Below are positions 1 to 10,045 of a DNA stretch of 46,378 bases, in pieces. Each line of letters begins with the position of its first letter. The stretch's first letter is position 1. The stretch is from contig BFEA01000281.1 in NCBI GenBank assembly GCA_003427395.1, positions 1,198,647 to 1,245,024 on the forward strand. The letters are read 5' to 3'. Position numbers and translations under genes: made by a program. This stretch comes from Chara braunii. Lineage: Eukaryota > Streptophyta > Charophyceae > Charales > Characeae. Under the pieces are notes generated by a model, which did not search any database, was not told where the DNA came from, and saw only the letters and a list, made by a program, of their open reading frames with translations.

Positions 1-3
1 AGT

Positions 4-72
4 TTGTCACAGCCCCTCGTTTGTTGTCCTCTTCTCTCTCTCTGCCTACGGTTTTACCGGGCAGTTCTGTTT
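4..72 (+). repeat. Dispersed block B0, copy 1
   Basis: A CT-rich block starting 'gtcacagcccctc' and ending 'accgggcagttctgtttg', followed by a TA-rich tail. The same block recurs at 36301-36562 (interrupted), 36697-36770 and 39755-39832, so it is a dispersed repeat. No coding or RNA identity is recognised. Confidence 0.6.
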
Positions 73-76
73 GTGA

Positions 77-116
<40 letters not shown>

Positions 117-123
117 TATATTC
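77..123. repeat. (TA)n microsatellite
   Basis: Almost pure alternating TA directly after the B0 block. The B0 copies near 36.55 and 36.77 kb also end in short TA runs, so the expansion probably grew from the end of the repeat. Confidence 0.85.
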
Positions 124-775
124 TGCGAAAAAGCTGCTGAGTTCTACTAAAAAAATAGTAAAATGTCTAAAACTGAGTATATATTAGGATTCTTAGCTCA
201 GTATGGGACATGGGCTGTTGGAAAACGTATGCAGTTTTAAATTACTAAAATTCACCGTGGCCATACGGTGACCATTCAGGAAAATTGGGGGCCTAAGGTC
301 AATGCAGGGCTGACGATCCGGGGGCTCAAATAGTCATCACTGGTGAAGATTTTCTAGTAATCAGGGTGGAGAGCAGGCCTTGCTCACAGTCTTGAGTGTT
401 GCTCCCAGCAGATTGTGAGAGAGGTGGTGAAGATGCATGCGAATGGAAGGATGAAATGATAGATCGTGTCTACGCCACACGAAGATACACCATGGACACC
501 CGTACAGCTTTACAATCGCATGCGTCCCATTGTGAATGAAGTAAATACGAACCAGTGAATGAACGTCAATGAAGGAAACGTTCGCAAATAGGTTTGAGAG
601 AAATGGTTTTTTATTTTTATTTTTTATTTTTTTATAAGGGAAATGATTTTCCCTTGCAAAGAGAGCTGATTTTTGCCGTACCATGTTAAACAACTTGAAC
701 TCCTTTTGAAGTCTACTCCATTGATTCAAGCAGTTCCTGCGGTTTATTTTTGAGTGGAGCTGAAGCATGTTTGTT

Positions 776-945
776 GTGCTGGGGGTGCTGGGGTTGTTGT
801 TGTGCTGGGGGTGCTGGGGGTGCTGGGGGTGATGAAGGTGATGGGGGTTGGTTGGAAGGGGGAGGAGGGTGGTGTTGTTTGTACTGTGTTGGGGATTGGG
901 GTCTGGTGGTGGGGGTTGGGTGGGGGGAAGAGGATGGTGGCATTG
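776..945 (+). repeat. G-rich degenerate minisatellite
   Basis: Imperfect repeats of a 'gggggtgctg' type unit grade into G/T-rich sequence, giving strong strand asymmetry and open frames of low complexity on both strands. I do not regard those frames as genes. The surrounding stretch 124-1090 holds no recognised feature. Confidence 0.55.
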
Positions 946-1098
946 TCCATCAGTTGCAGCAAAAGATCTGGGCAAGGATGCTGTTGACTCGGAGACTGTC
1001 GCAGCGGTAAGCAGAGATATTTTTAGAATCCATCCAGTTTTATGTTTAGGGTGGGTGGGAAGTGGGGCACGGTGGCAGGTTTGGTGAAATTGCGCAAT

Positions 1099-1165
1099 TC
1101 ACAGTCAAGGTTTTGAACTTTAGTTTGAGCCTCCGTTTGAACCTTGATTTGAAAATTGAACCTCA
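1099..1165. repeat. TTTGAACC minisatellite, left part
   Basis: Repeats built from 'tttgaacctt', 'catttgaaaattgaacctca' and variants. The array continues at 1759-1995, so it was split by the TIR element between. Confidence 0.75.
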
Positions 1166-1174
1166 GTGTGAACC

Positions 1175-1758
1175 ATGGCTACGATCCGGACGTCCGGACC
1201 GCCGTCCAGAAGGTCTGGATTCAGTCCGGACTCCAGACGTCCGGTCTGGAAGGTCCGGATCTGCCAAAATTTCTAGAAAAAAAAACGGTCCAGGACCCTT
1301 CCCCATTGAGGAGCCAAGCCCCCAAAATTGTTTTGGGGGTTTTTCAGGCCCATTTATGATTTTTTGGGGGTCTGGACATGCTCTCTCTCTATAACAAATT
1401 AACAATTTATTAGACAACCCCAATTTTTTAATTATTAATAATTCATTACCTTTTATTAGTTTTTTAAGTCTTTTTCTAAGATTTTTTATAGTTTTTTACT
1501 TTTAACTCAAGTTTGGTTAGGAATTCTGACATGACTCTGAGGCAAAAGTGGTTTGCATTGTTATTCTGCATAACATACTTTTTTTTCAGATTTTTTTATT
1601 TTTTATTTTCTTTAATGGTCCGGACATTTCCGGACCTGTCCAAACATCCGGACCGTCCGGTTCCGGAAATGTCCGGAACTCCGGACGGCCAGAAACTACC
1701 GGACACCTGTCTGGTTCCATGTCCGGAAATGTCCGGGTCCGGGTCCGGCATAGCCATG
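1175..1758. mobile_element. Non-autonomous TIR transposon with CCGGAC-rich ends
   Basis: The ends are inverted copies: ATGGCTACGATCCGGAC on the left, and on the right a sequence whose complement reads ATGGCTATGCCGGAC. Both subterminal zones are dense in 'tccgga'. The element sits inside a minisatellite and is flanked by near-identical 9-mers, gtgtgaacc (1166-1174) and gtttgaacc (1759-1767), as expected for an 8-9 bp target duplication (hAT- or MULE-like). The AT-rich middle contains a core at about 1508-1571 shared with elements at 12779 and 41121. There is no transposase. The superfamily is inferred from duplication length only. Confidence 0.7.
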
Positions 1759-1995
1759 GTTTGAACCTTCATTTGAAAATTGAACCTCAGTTTGAACTTT
1801 GAAGTTTGAACCTTCATTTGAAAATTGAACCTCGGTTTGAACCTTCATTTGGAAATTGAACCTCAGTTTGAAAATTTGAGCCTTCATTTAAAAATTGAAC
1901 CTTAGTTTGAACCTTCGTTTGAAAATTGAACCTCATTTTGAACCTTCATTTGAAAATTGAACCTTAGTTCCAACTCTTTGAAGTTTGAACCTCAG
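1759..1995. repeat. TTTGAACC minisatellite, right part
   Basis: Continuation of the array at 1099-1165, with roughly eight degenerate units of about 30 bp. Confidence 0.75.
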
Positions 1996-2600
1996 TTATG
2001 ATGTACATGAGTATATTTACTATATTATCGAGTCAGTATCAACTAATGGGCAGTCTCTCCCACCTCTTTTGTACGAACTGTCGAAAAGTCATTTAATCCT
2101 AGATAATGAGACTGTGGTCATATGTAGCCAAGTTCACTGCAGAAGACTTTTTTTTTTTTTTTCGGCGGTGGCAGGGAGGGGGGGGGGGCCGGCGGGTTTG
2201 ACAAATGCTCCAGTCTATTTGTGGGGAGCCCCCCACGTGCTGGAACTGGGCCCAGCGTCGCATATGGAGATATAAACATTGAAAGACCGGGGCCAATACC
2301 CAGCTTCAGCTGAGAAACACAGAGAACTATTTGAGAAGTTCTAGAAGACTGAGGGGTTAATGACTCTGGTGAGACAAACCACACATCCTATGTATGACTA
2401 AATTTAGAGGGGCTAATGAACACAACCACAAACCTTACTTAACTTCAATTGCATTCAAATTTGAAACGAGGAAAGGAAACATTTTTGGTTGAATGAACTT
2501 GAATCCAATTAAAGTATAAAACCCTGCAAACGAACCGTTTGGATTTTCAAATTTCAATTGCATTGAAAACTCGCTAACAGAATGTGTTGGACTCTTGGAG

Positions 2601-2727
2601 TAACGGCATCGCCACGCCACTCTTCAAATGTGCAAAATGAGAATGAACTTCCCGCTAGAACATGGCCAGATGCATCCACCACATTTTGGTCTTTTTCACA
2701 TTTCTGGAGTGGTGTGGCGACGCCCTT
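2601..2727. mobile_element. M4-family MITE with 10-bp target duplication
   Basis: This is a 127-bp element. The left end TAACGGCATCGCCACGCCAC is the inverted partner of a right end whose complement reads AAGGGCGTCGCCACACCAC. It is flanked by the perfect 10-mer actcttggag at 2591-2600 and 2728-2737. The interior has the family signature 'aaatgtgcaaaatgagaatg' and 'cccgctagaacatgg'. Relatives lie at 31371, 32298, 32436, 32918, 33964 and 34963. A 9-11 bp duplication fits Mutator-like transposition. No protein is encoded. Confidence 0.8.
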
Positions 2728-3035
2728 ACTCTTGGAGGATTAGTTCTGTTTGAAACTACGTTTAACAAAATTAATTCTGTTGAAAAAAAATGTTGATACC
2801 GGCGCGGAAGGAAATTTGAACGGAGGCAAACAAAGAGAGAGCGAAATTTTGGTTTGCTCTTGACGTCTGTGGAATTCTGTGTTGTCCGCGTGTACACTCC
2901 TAGGTGTGGAGTAGGATCGCACCAGGTCTGATGGATGTGTTTGATGCTCCAAACACACTTCCAGGGATTGCGCCGAGGCCGCTGCTCGTCTTGAATGGTA
3001 TGTTCTCTGCTAACCTTTTTTTTTTTTTTTTTTTA

Positions 3036-3163
3036 GACATGCGCGCGCAGGGGCCATGTTAAAGGGCCTAAAGCCTCATATGATGTGCATTTTTAACACG
3101 TGCATACACTCCTAGCTGTGGAGTTCTGTATTGTTCCAATTTCAACGTGTGTCCTGAAGCACG
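3036..3163 (-). pseudogene. U6 snRNA-derived copy A, 3'-truncated, A-tailed, interrupted
   Basis: On the minus strand the piece at 3125-3163 reads as the U6 5' region (AAATTGGAACAATACAG, with G-to-A against the usual GGAACGATAC). The piece at 3036-3062 reads as the centre (CATGGCCCCTGCGCG). About 60 bp resembling M4-type repeat DNA splits them near the ACAGAGA box. The 3' third of U6 is missing and replaced by CT plus a long A run (the T run at 3016-3034 on +). This indicates a retroposed, polyadenylated pseudogene that cannot function as U6. Confidence 0.75.
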
Positions 3164-3269
3164 TTCATATTTTTTGTCTTGTGTGCATGTGGAGAGTAAT
3201 GGAGTGAGCGCCTAAAGGGCCTAAAGCCTCATACGATGTGCATTTTGCCATTTTGTTTCCCTCCCCCCC

Positions 3270-3306
3270 GATATTAGAAGAATGATCAGAACAGATACTA
3301 CTTGCC
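3270..3306 (-). pseudogene. U2 snRNA 5'-region fragment
   Basis: The complement contains AGTATCTGTTCTGATCAT followed by degenerate sequence ending AATATC. This matches the U2 segment just downstream of the branch-site-pairing GTAGTA. Only about 37 nt survive, so it is a fragment. It lies 110 bp from U6 copy A, in the same orientation. Confidence 0.55.
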
Positions 3307-3528
3307 TAATTTATTCTACTTGCAGCATGATTCTTTTTTCCCTTTTTTTTATCGTTCTTTCAAAGCAAGCGAACCGCTGTCAAGATCCCCTAATCTCCTC
3401 TGTTCAGTTTTTTTTCGTTCAAGCATAAACGGAATACTGCAATGAACCCTGTCTGTGAGATACTCCCCAGATGTAGAAATACAAGTAACTCAACTCTGAA
3501 CAATGTCTCCAATAGTCATAAATGTGAT

Positions 3529-3539
3529 CTCTGATACCA
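3529..3539 (-). other. tRNA-iMet primer-binding site
   Basis: On the minus strand the sequence is TGGTATCAGAG, the standard initiator-tRNA primer-binding site of plant LTR retrotransposons. It begins directly after a CA dinucleotide that can end an LTR (3540-3640). Confidence 0.6.
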
Positions 3540-3640
3540 TGTCTTGTTTCCAGTAGACGAAGAGAGTGGAGGGGGAATAGACAGATTAGAGGGTGGAAGA
3601 GATAGTAACCATCAATGACCACCAAGAGAGTAGCCCAACA
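3540..3640 (-). mobile_element. Short LTR (about 101 bp), TRIM- or copia-like
   Basis: On the minus strand the stretch starts TGTTGGGCTACTC and ends AAGACA immediately before the primer-binding site, giving the canonical TG...CA boundaries. About 100 bp is very short for an LTR and would fit a terminal-repeat retrotransposon in miniature. I could not find the second LTR at lower coordinates, so the element is partial or deleted. Confidence 0.45.
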
Positions 3641-3861
3641 TTTCCCACTCCTCCTTCGGGCTTCCCCTCGCCTCCACATCAGCAAAACAGTATCCAGTAT
3701 CGAGCCTGACAGGTCCTGATCACATCTAAGTGATACGTGGCACAGTTCTCTCGTGAAGACGTTGGAGACAATCAGAAGCGCACAGTATCGACATCAACCT
3801 CAGGTAAGTATCCCGATCCCTCTCAATCATCCACAGATCCCGATCTCCCTCCTTGTCGCGT

Positions 3862-3975
3862 CCAACTCAGCAATGTAGACAGTGTGGCAAATGCCAAGTC
3901 AGCAATGAGGACAGAGTGGCATGCGCCACGTCAGCAATGTCGAAGACAGCGTGGCCTTGCACCATGTCAGCATAG
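3862..3975. repeat. About 35-bp tandem repeat, 3 copies
   Basis: Three degenerate units begin 'gtcagcaatg' and continue with 'gacagngtggc' and 'tgcca'. They lead into the shorter-period array at 4039. No gene is recognised in 3641-4610. Confidence 0.65.
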
Positions 3976-4038
3976 GCTGGCGCCAGAGCAGGAAGGCGCC
4001 AGCGTGTAACAGCAGTCTCGTGTCGTCGTCCACAGTGC

Positions 4039-4135
4039 CAGCGTACAGCCAGCGTAAAACCAGCGTCAAGCCAACGTCCAGCCAGCGTCAAGCCAGCGTC
4101 CAGCTAGCATCAAGCCAGCGTCAAGGCAGCATAGC
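4039..4135. repeat. 10-11-bp tandem array
   Basis: About nine degenerate copies of a 'ccagcgtcaag' unit. The sequence is GC-rich and open in several frames without coding character. Confidence 0.8.
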
Positions 4136-4614
4136 AAGACTGAATGTTGACTCCCTGGAGGCAGGGTCTTATGTAGCGATAGACCGAGTTGACCTGCCTC
4201 CGGTCTCCCACTCACGGTGGCTCAGATTGACTCACAGCTGAGGGCCTGGATCGCATACAGTTGCAGACTTCCACGTGCTCCGAATGCTGTCTTGGTACCT
4301 GCATACAACAAGTGTGTGTGTCTGACCGGCGGCCTGGGCTGGGTCCCTGTTGACTTTGACTGTAGGGCCTCAAGCAGTTGACTAAAGTCAACTGTCGGCC
4401 GCTCAGGCCCTGGTACCACTTCGGGGGTCTTTTACCCTTTCAACCTGAGGCCGAGTTGTGGCCTGGCCAGGCCCTGAGATATTCCACGAGGCATATGAGG
4501 CGGGTCACTGCAATATCGAAATACGGTTTGTATTCCAACTACAATTCTGTCGGTAACATCGGAATCGCCATGGCAAGCAATGGGCGTAGACGCCTCCCGA
4601 GTGCCGCAGCTCAC

Positions 4615-4717
4615 CGCTGTCTTCGCGCATATACAATGCCCGGTCATTATAACTGTATTTGAGGCAACTTGATGCAGCTATAATGACCGGGGCATTCTAT
4701 TCGGGGGAAGAAGATGG
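4615..4717. mobile_element. M1 foldback MITE, degenerate copy
   Basis: About 103 bp with inverted arms: 'gcccggtcattataactgta' on the left and 'gctataatgaccggggc' on the right. The outer ends are GTCTTC on the left and a complement on the right reading CTTCTTCCCCCGAATA. Better copies lie at 16795, 17918, 37356 and 37510. The left flanking TA is lost. Confidence 0.75.
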
Positions 4718-4918
4718 TAGCCAAAGATCGGCTGGCACACACACTGTGAACTGAGACGGCAGTCAAACAACACAGCCTTCAAAAAGACTCAAATTGTGCC
4801 GATATCATCATCGAGACCTCAAGATGACCTCAAGGCCACATAAGTTGAAGCTGAAATGGAGATCAGACTCATCAGAGAACGGTTTGTAAATTTTTAAAAA
4901 TCAAGTTTTAAGTTTTAA

Positions 4919-5079
4919 ACCACCAGGACCTTTCCCCGCTTGAGAATCAAATAGGCGCCGGTATATTCGGAAGCCAAGCGTGATCAGGCCAACGTTGATA
5001 AATTTGATCAGCGGCCCGTTTTCCATTTTGGGCCTTTTTTTTCTGCCCACGGCTGGTATATGGGAAAGGTACTGGTGGC
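4919..5079. mobile_element. M6 TIR element flanked by TTAA
   Basis: A 161-bp element. The left end ACCACCAGGACCTTTCCCC and the complement of the right end (CCACCAGTACCTTTCCC) are inverted repeats. TTAA is present at 4915-4918 and 5080-5083. A relative at 16341-16468 is also bordered by TTAA. Those borders suggest piggyBac-like insertion, but the sites lie in AT-rich DNA, so this is tentative. Confidence 0.6.
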
Positions 5080-5331
5080 TTAAAACCGCCTGTACACGGC
5101 CCCAGCCTTGCTGAAAATGTTTCGTCGCCTGGCCCGAAAGGATCGGCGCTGCCACGCCGCCGATAAAATAAATCGGCGGCCGTCGTGGCATTTCAGCCTC
5201 TGACAAGGGCCCATGGCTGATGTGAGGCGTGTACTGGTTGGTGGTTAAAGGGCCTAAACCAATTTTTTATTATTATTATTATTTTTCATCTGCTGATGGG
5301 GCGTGACCTGATCTACATCCGTGTTCGTTTT

Positions 5332-5487
5332 CAGAATTATTTGTCGCCGGAAATCTGAATTGAAAAGTCACCAAAGTTGGGGTACTCAGGATTCAGCACA
5401 TGCCCCCGGTACCCCGCTTGGTTCCTGGAAATCAGAATTGAGAGTCAGAATTTGTCGCTGTAAATCAGAATTGAAAGTCACCAAAGG
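5332..5487. repeat. Direct repeat pair of about 43 bp
   Basis: 'cagaattatttgtcgccgg' and the following 'aatctgaattgaaaagtca' recur at 5446-5487 with few changes, 114 bp apart. Cause unknown. Confidence 0.6.
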
Positions 5488-5695
5488 TCAAGCCTTTGTG
5501 AACAGTACCTCGTCAATGAGTTTGTTCGTAGGAGGAAGGGGGCGGGGCGGCGGTCGGCGCTGTAACACTCAAATTGTGCTGACGTAACCACCGGCACACA
5601 AACTACGACTGAAATGGAGATCGTAGGACTGTGCAAGAATTGTGATGAGTTTATGACAAACTCAAGAGAACATGTCAACAGTCCAAAGTGGGAGG

Positions 5696-5740
5696 GGGAG
5701 GGGGCGGAGGGGGGGGGGGGGGGGAAGGGGGGGGGGNGGG
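5696..5740. other. Poly-G tract with ambiguous base
   Basis: A G-rich run with an N at 5737. Length and sequence here are unreliable assembly. No gene is recognised in 5500-6210. Confidence 0.8.
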
Positions 5741-6223
5741 ACTGATATCTGCAGCTAAGGGCCTCTGAGCTCCCTAGGGGAAGGAGGGAGGGGGTAGGAA
5801 GGACATGAGAAGTGGAAGGTGGGGTCCACAGGCGGAGGAGAATGACCGGGGGTAGTAGAAGTAAAACGAGGGTGATAGTTATGGTCTGGCATAATAGGAG
5901 GGGGAAGGGTAAGGGGAGGGAATAACTAGTGCCAGGTATCGTAACTATGGTTCCTTTCCATCTTATTTTAGGCCAAGTCCTGATTTGGATACATCACTAG
6001 ATTGTCACTGAACCGACAATGGAGAGTATTTGAAAAATGCTCATACCGACAAACCGAATACAAACCACCTTCTGGCTTTTTAGTCTTTTTGCAATCCTTT
6101 TTCTGGTCCACCTTCACTGGGTAGGACTTATGCACTGATGGCAAGCCTCAAGTGAAGGCATACCCAACTCCTTCCAAGAGGGTTGGTCCCTGGCATTGTT
6201 GTATGTATCAGGATTTGAACTTA

Positions 6224-6598
6224 GGGATAATTTGTAAAATACCCCCGTAAGTTGAGATATATGCCAAAATGCCCCTAAAAGATGTGGGTAGAGCGGAATG
6301 TCCCTCTGACAAAATAAATATTTTGTGAAATACCCCTGCTGTCGGATGGACCCCCATCTTTGCAATATACCCCGTCCAGATTTGCAAAATGCCCCAGTAC
6401 TTGCCAACTTCTCCTAGGCGCTATTGCAAAAAAGGCCAAGGCCCAAACGGGGAGGTCCAGATTGCAAAGTTGCACACCCTCCTGACAGGGGCACAACACA
6501 AAGTTCTCGGCCCAAAAGGGCATTTCCGTTCTACCCACATAATTCAGGGCCATTTTGGCATATATCTCAACTTATGAGGGTATTTTGCAAATTATCCC
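6224..6598. mobile_element. M2 MULE-like MITE with perfect 9-bp target duplication
   Basis: A 375-bp element with inverted repeats of about 50 bp. The left end is GGGATAATTTGTAAAATACC and the right end ends GGTATTTTGCAAATTATCCC. The 9-mer ttgaactta occurs at 6215-6223 and 6599-6607. Terminal GGG, long TIRs and a 9-bp duplication are the Mutator-like pattern. The interior is non-coding. A second family member lies in inverse orientation at 28830-29130. Confidence 0.85.
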
Positions 6599-6891
6599 TT
6601 GAACTTATGATGTGTTTGTTAACACCTACGAAGGTGTACGATTCGGACACAAGGTGGGGTGAAAGGCAAGCCAAGCCCTCTTTGTACTGACATGACTTCT
6701 GACATCCTGCGGGTCTGCTCTTTCTTGTTGCCATGTCTGTCCTAGCAGCTGCTGATGATGCACGCTGCCCCATTGCAGGGCTTCGCCAGGTGCTTGAAGC
6801 AACAGAAGCTGCTTATCAAGAAGCTGGTGTCCCACATCATTTCAAGGTATGATATCAAGTACCTGTACACCTTTAGCAGATATTTCTCATC

Positions 6892-6950
6892 ATCTACGAT
6901 ACCAGTGTGGCCTGGGACCACTTGCCCGGCCGGGTCAAAAATGAATTAAA
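6892..6950 (+). mobile_element. Isolated end of an M7-like element
   Basis: 'gataccagtgtggcctggga' and then 'ccacttgcccggccgggtca' align with the inverted right terminus of the element at 12779-13067, followed likewise by AT-rich DNA. I could not place an opposite end, so this is a fragment. A similar GC block lies at 11886-11917. Confidence 0.5.
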
Positions 6951-7496
6951 AAACTAAAAAGAAAAGAAAATGTTATTATTTTTTCTTAATTTCAATAATT
7001 TGGCTTTTTTTTCTCTTTTTTTTCCCGGACAAACGGGCCCAGTGCTCAGGGCTGGATTAATCCAGCCAGGAAACAGGCCCGGCCTCCCTTACAAAAAGGG
7101 ACGACCAACTGGGCTGGGCAAGGCACTCCAGACAAGCCCAACACGTCGTCGTGGAGAGTGGCAACACCCGCCAACATCCTAAAACCAAAAGAGCAGAAAA
7201 ATTAACAACAAAACCCTAATTGAGCCACAACAAAACCCTAATTGAGCCACAACAAAAACGTAATTGAGCCCCAGAATGTTTCCCTGATCCCTTCCCACCC
7301 TCGGAATTGGCAATGGTTGATCTCCAATGGTATATGCCTTGATTGATTGAACTAAAAGACTAGTCAGAATTACAATGATCTGTGTTATAGGGATTACTGC
7401 TGCTAGCATTAGTATGATTACTTGGCGGCCTTGATTGGGCTGAAGAGGCAGTGCTCTCTTTTTACTCAGGTTTATTTCTCAAACAATTTTTGTATA

Positions 7497-7561
7497 TGGG
7501 ACGCTGGACCCGCTTTCCAGCAAGTGCCGCTCCACACCAATAGAATGGAGCTTGTTCTAAA

Positions 7562-7594
<33 letters not shown>
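7497..7594 (+). mobile_element. S1 retroposon, short copy with (AAC)n tail
   Basis: 'gggacgctggacccgctttc' and 'cagcaagtgccgctcc' match the S1 copy at 17271. The body ends early and runs into A6 and an (AAC)n tail (7562-7594). An A-rich or simple-repeat 3' end is typical of SINE-like retroposition. It lacks the 3' hairpin seen in the longer copies. Confidence 0.55.
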
Positions 7595-7599
7595 CTAAG

Positions 7600-8867
7600 T
7601 GACCCACCACAAAAACCTAATCTAACTTAATGTCACCGTAAACAGCCACCTTCATCCCGGAAAACAGCAGCGAAATTACCGAGGTCGGAGACCACCACCT
7701 TCATCAAAGGAGCAAACACATAGAAAGAAACATCGGAAAACCTAAAGAAAAAAAGGGGGGGCGAGTACATTGTTGGAGTCCCACCCAACGTTCAGAATAG
7801 CAAACTTTAGCAGTTCCCGAAGTGGAGCAAAAAAGGCGACCGTAAATCTGCCAAGCGCCACTGCCGGTAATGACTGGTGCAGTTTTAGACCCCCGCTAAA
7901 TTTGCACGTTTCAAAACTCACACCATGACACCAGCGTCACTTTGTCTTTTCTTGCCTATTTCAAACTAAAAAGTGTGTCACACCCTCAATTTCCCCAAAC
8001 AAGAAACAATACTGAAACCAACAGTGAATGCAAAAAGACAATACCAAAACCAACAGTGAATGCAGCAGCCTGATGTAATGGGCTTACCAACTATACGGTA
8101 GTTTACCAAACCAGCAAAAGGGACAATCAGACGACCCTATGAGTCCCTCGAAGCATCCACCCTAAATATAGTGGTACCGCCCTTCCACCCGCACGGCAGG
8201 GCCTCAAGGCAATTAAAGCTGGTCCAGACCTGTAGACTGCGTCCACCCCCTACCAAGGACTCTCACCGCGTACCATGATAACACCTTCTCAGAATGAGGT
8301 TCCCCCGTCATCCCTACCCACAATCTATGAAGCTACGCTGCCACCTGCACTGCAGCGTCCGCCATTCGGCGGACCCCATACCCCAACCTGCCACCCGCGA
8401 TTCAAGGTAGATCACAAACAGTACCCCACCGTAAATCCTACAAGGACGCTTACCGACCTCCATAGTGATCCCTTCACATAACGACAGTCGTGCAACGTCC
8501 TAAGCTCCCCATGGCCAATGCTCTTCACTAACGACGTACTAACGGTTACCTTCTAAGTTATAACCATCCCTTACCCATTGGCAGACCTGGCGTCTATGTG
8601 TTCAACAAAATCCAGTCATCGCAGAACTTGTCCAGCACTAACTAAAGCAGAGCCCGGCTAAGACAGCAACCGCGAGAAAACCTACTCACGAAACAGAATG
8701 CCAACAATCAGAACAAATCAAGAACACAAAGGGGAAACGGAAAACTTAGAGGGGGTTCCACCAAAGGCGAAACTGAAACCGTTAAGCAGATCACACACGA
8801 TTGACGAGATACTTAATGCTGACAAGAAAAACAATCAAAAATCTTGCCTAGCACTGGAGGCACTATC
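7600..8867. other. Sequence without recognised gene
   Basis: Short open frames at 8275-8481 and 8698-8898 have no domain I recognise. The second lies directly against the gypsy RNase H remnant, so part of this stretch could be degraded retroelement, but nothing in it shows gag, protease or reverse transcriptase. Confidence 0.4.
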
Positions 8868-8869
8868 TG

Positions 8870-9334
8870 TTGGGAAGGTTCTTTTATCTGAGGAATGACC
8901 ATCAGACACTCAAGTGGATCAAGACACAGCCTGTTCTCTCTGACACACTCAAACGCTGGATTGAAGTCATACACCAGTATGACTTCAAGCTAGACTACGT
9001 GAAAGGAGAGTATAACAAGGCCGCTGATGCATTGTCACGTAGGGCAGACTACCTGGGTCCGCTGATTACTGAGTTTGGCTTATCTGACAATGTCACTCGA
9101 TCCTTGGTGGAGGCCTACAAGGAAAACCCTGTCACGATGGACATCATGCGCAAAGTCGAGGCCAAGGACAAGGCCACATCTGATGAGTTTGTGATGGTGG
9201 ACGGGTTGCTTTTTCTTGAGAAGGCAGGATTTAAAAGGTTAGCGGTTCCATCTAGGGAGATTTTGCGTAGTTTATTTTTAGGTGAGTGCCATGATGTGAC
9301 AGGTCATTTTGGCTACAAGAAGACTTCTGTGTAG
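8870..9334 (+). pseudogene. Ty3/gypsy RNase H and start of integrase zinc finger
   Basis: The frame opens inside the RNase H domain with FYLRNDHQTLKWI, then YVKGEYNKAADALSRRADY, the classic ADALSR end of gypsy RNase H. It continues through the connection to the integrase HHCC zinc finger (GECHDVTGHFGYKKT). A TAG at 9332 and a frame change end it just before the FWWP segment. Reverse transcriptase, protease and gag are absent upstream, so the 5' part of the element has been lost. The first listed codon is TTG within the domain and is not a true start. Confidence 0.9.
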
Positions 9335-9336
9335 TA

Positions 9337-9627
9337 CAGCGCTTTTGGTGGCCTAACATGCTTGACGATGCGAAGACTTACATGCAGACTTGCCAAGTCT
9401 GTCAGCGGGACAAGCCGCGGACTCAAGCCCCGCTTGGGTTATTGAAGCCCCTACCCACTCCTCCTGGCCCGAGACAAAGTGTTTCCATGGATACCCTCGT
9501 GACCAGCAAGAATGGCAAAAGGCGTATCTTCGTCATAGTGGATAGGTTCACTAAGTGCGGTAGACTAATCGCCATGCTCGAGACTGTCAGGACTGAGCAC
9601 GTCATCAAGTTGTTTATGGACAACTGG
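9337..9627 (+). pseudogene. Gypsy integrase: zinc finger end and first part of core
   Basis: After a frameshift near 9335 the new frame gives RFWWPNM, then CQVCQRDKPRTQAP (the CxxC half of the zinc finger). It continues into the catalytic core with SMDTLVTSKNGKRRIFVIV, containing the first catalytic Asp, and DRFTKCGRLI. A few residues usual after SMD appear to be missing. A second frameshift in 'aactgggcgggactttgg' (9621-9638) breaks the core before its second Asp. Confidence 0.9.
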
Positions 9628-10045
9628 GCGGGACTTTGGACTGCCGAAGAGCATTGTTAGTGATAGAGATGTCCGGTTTACCAGTGAGATGTGGAAGAAG
9701 GCCGCTGAACAAATGGGCAGCCATCTCCAGATGACTTCTAGGAATCATCCCGAAGCAAGTGGGCAGGCTGAACAGATTAACCATGTGGTGCAACATCTGC
9801 TGAGGCACTACATCAAGCCCAGCCAGGATGACTGGGATGAGAAACTACCTCTCATCGCCAGCCTGTACAACAATGTTGTACACAGCACCACCGGCGTCAG
9901 TCCTAATCAGCTGCATCTGGGATGGAAGCCTAGATCTGCTCTAGACTTCCTCCTGCCGGAAAACTGGACTGCTGCAACTCCTGGAACCATTGAATTTGGT
10001 GCCCAGTATGGGAAACTGTTGCAGCAAACTGTCGAACACATCAAG
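9628..10045 (+). pseudogene. Gypsy integrase core, second part
   Basis: In the next frame the protein reads FGLPKSIVSDRDVRFTSEMW (second catalytic Asp), then NHPEASGQAEQ with the catalytic Glu of the GQxE motif. HLLRHYIKPSQDDWDEKLPL and the ST(T)G.SP(N)QL segment follow. All three acidic residues are kept although the ORF is broken. A one-base loss near 10045 ('aagaaatcaggaagcc') shifts the frame again. Confidence 0.9.
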
